The translations under genes and the position numbers were made by a program. Below, in pieces: positions 59,827 through 64,000 of a stretch of DNA of 64,000 nucleotides (positions are counted from its first letter, which is position 1; each line of letters opens with the position of its first letter). The stretch comes from Yersinia intermedia. Its GTDB lineage: Bacteria > Pseudomonadota > Gammaproteobacteria > Enterobacterales > Enterobacteriaceae. Under the pieces are notes generated by a model. The model made no database searches, had not been told where the DNA came from, and saw only the letters and a list, made by a program, of their open reading frames with translations. The stretch covers positions 4,693,283 through 4,757,282 of the forward strand of contig NZ_LR134116.1 in assembly GCF_900635455.1 (NCBI RefSeq), in the 5' to 3' direction.

Positions 59827-60387
59827 CACTTATCAATACCCAGATTGTGCTCAGTACTTCAATTCTGTATCTACCTCTGACGTGGAAATCATCATGTTTA
59901 CTAATGTGACGATAATACGACTAAATACTGATTTTATATTTTTCGCAGCATTATTTTAGATGGATTCATCTATTTCAGTGATGGATAAATGCCGATATTA
60001 GCGATGTTAAAAGATAAAATGAGGCGATGATGAGTAATAAAATAGATAGTGCGATAAATTATCCATAAGTGAAATTTATTTACCTTAAGTCTGTAACTGA
60101 ATAAGTAATATCCACAATTTAGATAAAGGAAAAATGACAGTGAAATTAAAAAACAATCAATGTAACTGAATGATTATTCTGGTTTTAAATATTACCCCTA
60201 GGAAATAAGCCACATAGTTATAATCTGCACATGTTTTTACTCACAAAGTTATCCACAGATTAGATCATCAGGATCATTGAGTGAAAATGCTCTCTTTCGC
60301 ACAAGAATGGACGCTAAAATTCGTCTCTTGTCGTCAGCTATGGCATTCTTAGTGTTAGACCTTGCTGAATAAAGATGAAGAAACCTT
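59827..60387. other. AT-rich non-coding region upstream of polA
   Basis: About 560 bases with no credible gene. A perfect DnaA box lies at 60249-60257. GATC sites cluster just after it (60262-60275). The polA promoter should be in the last 120 bases. Confidence 0.5.
60249..60257 (+). promoter_or_regulatory. DnaA box upstream of polA
   Basis: Perfect TTATCCACA, 131 bases before the polA start, followed by agattagatcatcaggatca. DnaA-dependent modulation of polA has been reported in E. coli, so this may be functional. Confidence 0.6.
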
Positions 60388-63186
60388 ATGGCCCAGATTG
60401 CAGAAAACCCATTGATCCTCGTTGACGGTTCCTCTTACCTCTATCGCGCTTACCATGCGTTCCCACCACTGACCAACGGCAGTGGCGAACCAACGGGTGC
60501 GATGTACGGCGTGTTGAACATGTTGCGCAGTCTGTTGCTGCAATATCGTCCTAGCCATGTCGCGGTAGTATTCGATGCTAAAGGTAAAACATTCCGTGAT
60601 GAGCTTTTCGCTGAATATAAATCCCACCGCCCACCCATGCCTGATGATTTGCGGGCTCAAATTGAGCCATTGCACCAAATGGTGAAAGCTATGGGGCTGC
60701 CTTTATTGGTTGTTTCTGGTGTGGAGGCCGACGATGTTATTGGTACTTTAGCGCAAGAAGCTGAGAAAGCAGATCATGCCGTATTAATCAGTACTGGTGA
60801 TAAGGATATGGCGCAATTAGTTACGCCAAATATCACTTTAATCAATACAATGAATAACGCTATTTTGGGACCGCAGGAAGTATGCGAAAAATACGGCGTT
60901 CCTCCTGAATTGATTATTGATTTTCTGGCTCTAATGGGGGACTCCTCAGACAATATTCCAGGTGTTCCTGGTGTTGGTGAAAAGACCGCACAAGCTTTAT
61001 TACAAGGTTTGGGTGGGCTGGATGCGCTGTTCAGTAATTTGGATAAAATATCCACACTGACATTCCGTGGTGCTAAAACCATGTCCGCCAAGTTAGAGCA
61101 GAATAAAGATGTTGCTTACCTCTCCTATAAATTAGCCACCATAAAAACAGACGTTGAATTAGATGTGACCTGTGATGAGCTAAAAGTTTCGGCCCCTGAT
61201 GATGATCAATTACATCAGTTATTCAGCCGTTATGAATTTAAGCGTTGGTTGGTTGATGTAGAAGCAGGCAAATGGCTAGATGGTAAAAAAGATCGGCCAA
61301 CGGCACAAACAAGTAATAGAGCTTTTGCGGTAGCAGAGCCAGTTGAGGCAGTTGAAGTCACCGCAGTATTGTCACAAGAGAACTATCAGACCATTTTGGA
61401 TGAGAAATCTTTAGCTGACTGGATTGAGCGCCTTAAAAAAGCAGAAGTTTTCGCTTTTGATACTGAAACTGACGGTCTGGATACGCTTAGCAGCAATTTA
61501 ATCGGTATATCTTTCGCCGTTGCACCGGGTGAGGCCGCTTATTTGCCCTTGGCGCATGATTATCTGGATTCTCCTGCCCAGCTCGACCGGGATTGGGTAT
61601 TGGCCACGCTAAAACCACTACTGGAAGACGATAAAGCCCTTAAAGTTGGCCAGAATCTCAAGTTTGACCAAAGCATGCTGGCACGTTATGGCATTGAGCT
61701 GCGCGGTATCGCTTTCGATACCATGCTAGAATCTTACGTTTTAGACAGTGTTGCTGGTCGCCACGATATGGATAGTCTGGCAGAGCGTTATCTCAACCAT
61801 AAAACTATTACTTTTGAAGAGATTGCCGGCAAGGGTAAAAACCAACTGACCTTTAATCAAATTGCGTTGGAACAAGCTGGGCCTTATGCCGCAGAAGATG
61901 CCGACGTTACGCTACAGTTGCATTTGGTGCTGTGGCCAAAACTGCAACAAAGTGAAGGGCTAAAGCGGGTATTCCAGGAAATTGAGATGCCGTTATTGCC
62001 GATTCTGTCCCGTATAGAGCGTACAGGTGTCTTGATTGACCAGAATATCTTGGCCGCACATTCAAAAGAGCTGACTATCCGCCTCGATGAGTTGGAAAAA
62101 CAGGCCCACGAATTGGCTGAAGAACCGTTCAACCTGGCATCGCCTAAACAGCTTCAGGCCATTTTGTATGAAAAACAAAAACTGCCCATTTTGAAGAAAA
62201 CCCCTGGTGGTGCCGCTTCAACCAATGAAGAAGTGTTGGCTGAGCTAGCGTTAGATTACCCTCTGCCGAAGGTGATCCTAGAGTATCGTGGTCTGGCTAA
62301 GCTAAAAAGTACTTATACCGATAAGCTGCCGCTGATGATTAACCCAGTTTCAGGCCGCGTCCATACGTCTTATCATCAGGCGGTGACAGCGACAGGGCGT
62401 TTGTCCTCACGGGATCCTAACCTACAAAACATTCCAGTGAGGAATGAAGAAGGCCGTCGTATACGGCAGGCTTTTATTGCGCCCAAAGGTTATCGCATCA
62501 TGGCGGCTGACTACTCACAGATTGAGCTGCGTATTATGGCGCACTTGTCGCAGGATAAAGGGCTATTAGCTGCGTTTGCTGCTGGAAAGGATATCCACCG
62601 TGCGACAGCAGCGGAAGTCTTTGGTACGCCACTGGAAAAGGTCACAACTGAACAACGCCGAAGTGCCAAGGCAATTAACTTTGGGCTTATTTATGGGATG
62701 AGTGCTTTTGGTCTGGCGCGGCAGCTAAGTATTCCTCGTGGGGAAGCACAGCGCTATATGGACCTCTATTTTGAGCGCTATCCCGGCGTGTTGGAATACA
62801 TGGAGCGCACACGTAAGCAAGCTGCTGATCAAGGTTATGTTACCACTCTGGATGGTCGTCGCCTCTATTTGCCAGATATTCATTCACGTAATGCAACTCG
62901 CCGTAAGGCTGCTGAACGTGAAGCGATCAATGCGCCAATGCAAGGTACCGCCGCTGATATTATCAAACGGGCAATGATTGCCGTTGATGCCTGGTTACAG
63001 CAGGAACCAGAACCATTGGTACGGGTAATCATGCAGGTACACGATGAATTGGTGTTTGAAGTGCATGAAAGTGTATTGGAAAGCGCTGAACAAAAAATTC
63101 GTGAACTGATGGAGCAGAGTATGCAACTGGCGGTGCCATTGAAGGTGGATGTCGGTGTTGGTGATAACTGGGATCAGGCTCACTAG
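60388..63186 (+). CDS. polA: PolA, DNA polymerase I
   Basis: Repair and Okazaki-fragment maturation polymerase with 5'-3' and 3'-5' exonuclease domains. 932 residues (E. coli 928). Residues 1-290 are the 5' nuclease ([25 protein letters not shown]). The 3'-5' exonuclease has its metal residues Asp358 and Glu360 in FDTETDG. Polymerase motif A has Asp708 in DYSQIELR and motif C has Asp886 in VHDELVF. Motif B reads [14 protein letters not shown]. All catalytic residues present. Confidence 0.99.
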   Translation: MAQIAENPLILVDGSSYLYRAYHAFPPLTNGSGEPTGAMYGVLNMLRSLLLQYRPSHVAVVFDAKGKTFRDELFAEYKSHRPPMPDDLRAQIEPLHQMVKAMGLPLLVVSGVEADDVIGTLAQEAEKADHAVLISTGDKDMAQLVTPNITLINTMNNAILGPQEVCEKYGVPPELIIDFLALMGDSSDNIPGVPGVGEKTAQALLQGLGGLDALFSNLDKISTLTFRGAKTMSAKLEQNKDVAYLSYKLATIKTDVELDVTCDELKVSAPDDDQLHQLFSRYEFKRWLVDVEAGKWLDGKKDRPTAQTSNRAFAVAEPVEAVEVTAVLSQENYQTILDEKSLADWIERLKKAEVFAFDTETDGLDTLSSNLIGISFAVAPGEAAYLPLAHDYLDSPAQLDRDWVLATLKPLLEDDKALKVGQNLKFDQSMLARYGIELRGIAFDTMLESYVLDSVAGRHDMDSLAERYLNHKTITFEEIAGKGKNQLTFNQIALEQAGPYAAEDADVTLQLHLVLWPKLQQSEGLKRVFQEIEMPLLPILSRIERTGVLIDQNILAAHSKELTIRLDELEKQAHELAEEPFNLASPKQLQAILYEKQKLPILKKTPGGAASTNEEVLAELALDYPLPKVILEYRGLAKLKSTYTDKLPLMINPVSGRVHTSYHQAVTATGRLSSRDPNLQNIPVRNEEGRRIRQAFIAPKGYRIMAADYSQIELRIMAHLSQDKGLLAAFAAGKDIHRATAAEVFGTPLEKVTTEQRRSAKAINFGLIYGMSAFGLARQLSIPRGEAQRYMDLYFERYPGVLEYMERTRKQAADQGYVTTLDGRRLYLPDIHSRNATRRKAAEREAINAPMQGTAADIIKRAMIAVDAWLQQEPEPLVRVIMQVHDELVFEVHESVLESAEQKIRELMEQSMQLAVPLKVDVGVGDNWDQAH

Positions 63187-63345
63187 CTTTGTGGGTAAGT
63201 GGCGATAAATAAAGCATTTTATGTAATTAAGCTACATTTATCCGCTGTTATACGGAGAAGATGTGCGCTGAATCGTGCCAATTTGTGTAACTATACAACA
63301 AAAAATTCTTTTGCCCCTGCGAAAAAATGATGTAGAGTTACAGAC

Positions 63346-63454
63346 GTAGGGTACAGAGGTAAGATGTTCTATCTTTCAGACCTTTTACTTCACGTAATCG
63401 GATTTGGCTGTATATTAGCCGCCCCAGTTATTTATGACTGGGGCGTTTTTTATT
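63346..63454 (+). ncRNA. spf: Spot 42 small RNA
   Basis: 109 bases, the E. coli length, starting gtagggtacagaggtaagat. The unstructured regions that pair with catabolic mRNAs through Hfq are conserved, and it ends with the terminator hairpin gccccagt/actggggc followed by a T-run. Located just after polA as in E. coli, where CRP-cAMP represses it. It differs from E. coli mainly in the terminator loop and the preceding gctgtatatt segment. Confidence 0.97.
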
Positions 63455-63624
63455 GGGATTTATGGGGCTTTTCGCGAACCAATAGGGGAAACAGCAGACC
63501 GCCGCAGTGAAAATACGGTTTGATGATTTTTATTCAAGGGGGAGTAATATTGCCGGGTATTAATTTAGGGCGATATCAATATCACCCTTGGGGATAACAG
63601 CCCTTGCGGGCTGCTTGTTAGCAC

Positions 63625-64000
63625 TTACTCACCTTCATCGTCATAATCATCAATCATAACTTCTGGTGGGATCTCGCTAAACCAGGTATCCAGTTTTTCC
63701 CGCAGTTTTTCGACGCAATCTTTTTCAAAGAAGAGAATGCTTCAACCTGAATATCACCCATAAATGGAATAATCGCTTCTCGCACCATGTTCAGTTGGGC
63801 CTTGCGGGCACCAGAAGCTAGCTTATCCGCTTTTGGTCAGCAATAAAAGAACCGGTGTACCAACGGCAACGCCCCAGGTGATCATCTGCTGATCTAAATC
63901 TTTCAATGGATGGCGAATATCCATCAACACAACTAATCCTTTCAGGCAGTTACGCTTCTGCAAGTATTCACCCAGCGCACGTTGCCACTTGAGTTTCATC
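63625..64000 (-). pseudogene. engB: EngB (YihA/YsxC) ribosome-biogenesis GTPase, partial and frameshifted
   Basis: Only the C-terminal part is in the window; the gene runs off the right edge. Minus-strand translation gives [17 protein letters not shown], then [15 protein letters not shown] and LLLTK, matching E. coli EngB (the G4 motif TKAD). Two single-base indels break the frame. At 63831-63834 a run of four T (plus strand) has one base too many, producing a stop straight after TKSG. At 63721-63725 a run of five T has one too few, restoring the frame for [17 protein letters not shown] to the stop. Both are in homopolymers and offset each other. EngB is essential in E. coli, so sequencing error is the likeliest cause. 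Confidence 0.8.

Overview
The window is chromosomal DNA from an enterobacterium, most likely a Yersinia species. Three things point there: protein sequences close to but distinct from E. coli across the pst, glm, atp, mnmG and rbs loci; the oriC-region gene order; and several ERIC-type palindromic repeats lying inside operons. I can support the genus, not the species.

Layout. Bases 1-3465 (minus strand) hold the phosphate-uptake operon pstS-pstC-pstA-pstB, with two Pho boxes upstream of pstS and pstB cut by the window edge. Bases 3466-4661 are AT-rich and hold no convincing gene. Bases 4662-18663 (plus strand) hold an unfamiliar eight-gene block. Bases 18998-30293 (minus strand) hold glmS, glmU and the whole ATP synthase operon atpIBEFHAGDC. 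Bases 30962-33634 hold rsmG and mnmG. Bases 33724-34004 are the chromosomal replication origin oriC, followed by mioC, asnC and asnA. Then come a DUF1345 membrane protein, viaA-ravA, kup, the ribose operon rbsDACBKR, hsrA and yieP. Bases 50997-56315 are a complete rRNA operon (16S, tRNA-Glu, 23S, 5S). After it lie mobB-mobA, yihD, srkA-dsbA, polA, the Spot 42 sRNA and a partial engB that carries two single-base frameshifts.

The best candidate for an undescribed system is the 14-kb block at 4662-18663. It sits exactly between glmS and pstS, the interval used by Tn7-like elements, but no transposition gene is visible. It encodes one protein with a C-terminal Hint (hedgehog/intein-type) domain, six large beta-rich proteins that are divergent paralogues of each other (shared YxxP, GNN and DDPFF-type motifs), and one 647-residue protein. 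That last protein looks like a fusion of an aromatic-prenyltransferase-like (ABBA) half and a terpene-cyclase-like alpha-barrel half with a DIDDTA motif. None of the eight has an obvious signal peptide or membrane segment. Spacing and overlaps indicate one or two transcription units. A plausible but unproven reading is an enzyme that prenylates and/or cyclises a substrate, working with a set of related scaffold or carrier proteins and an autoprocessing protein.

The other notable features are structural: ERIC elements between pstS/pstC, glmU/glmS, atpD/atpG, atpE/atpB and rbsA/rbsC; an rRNA operon whose left flank matches E. coli rrnC and right flank matches E. coli rrnA; and DnaA boxes at oriC, before mioC and before polA.
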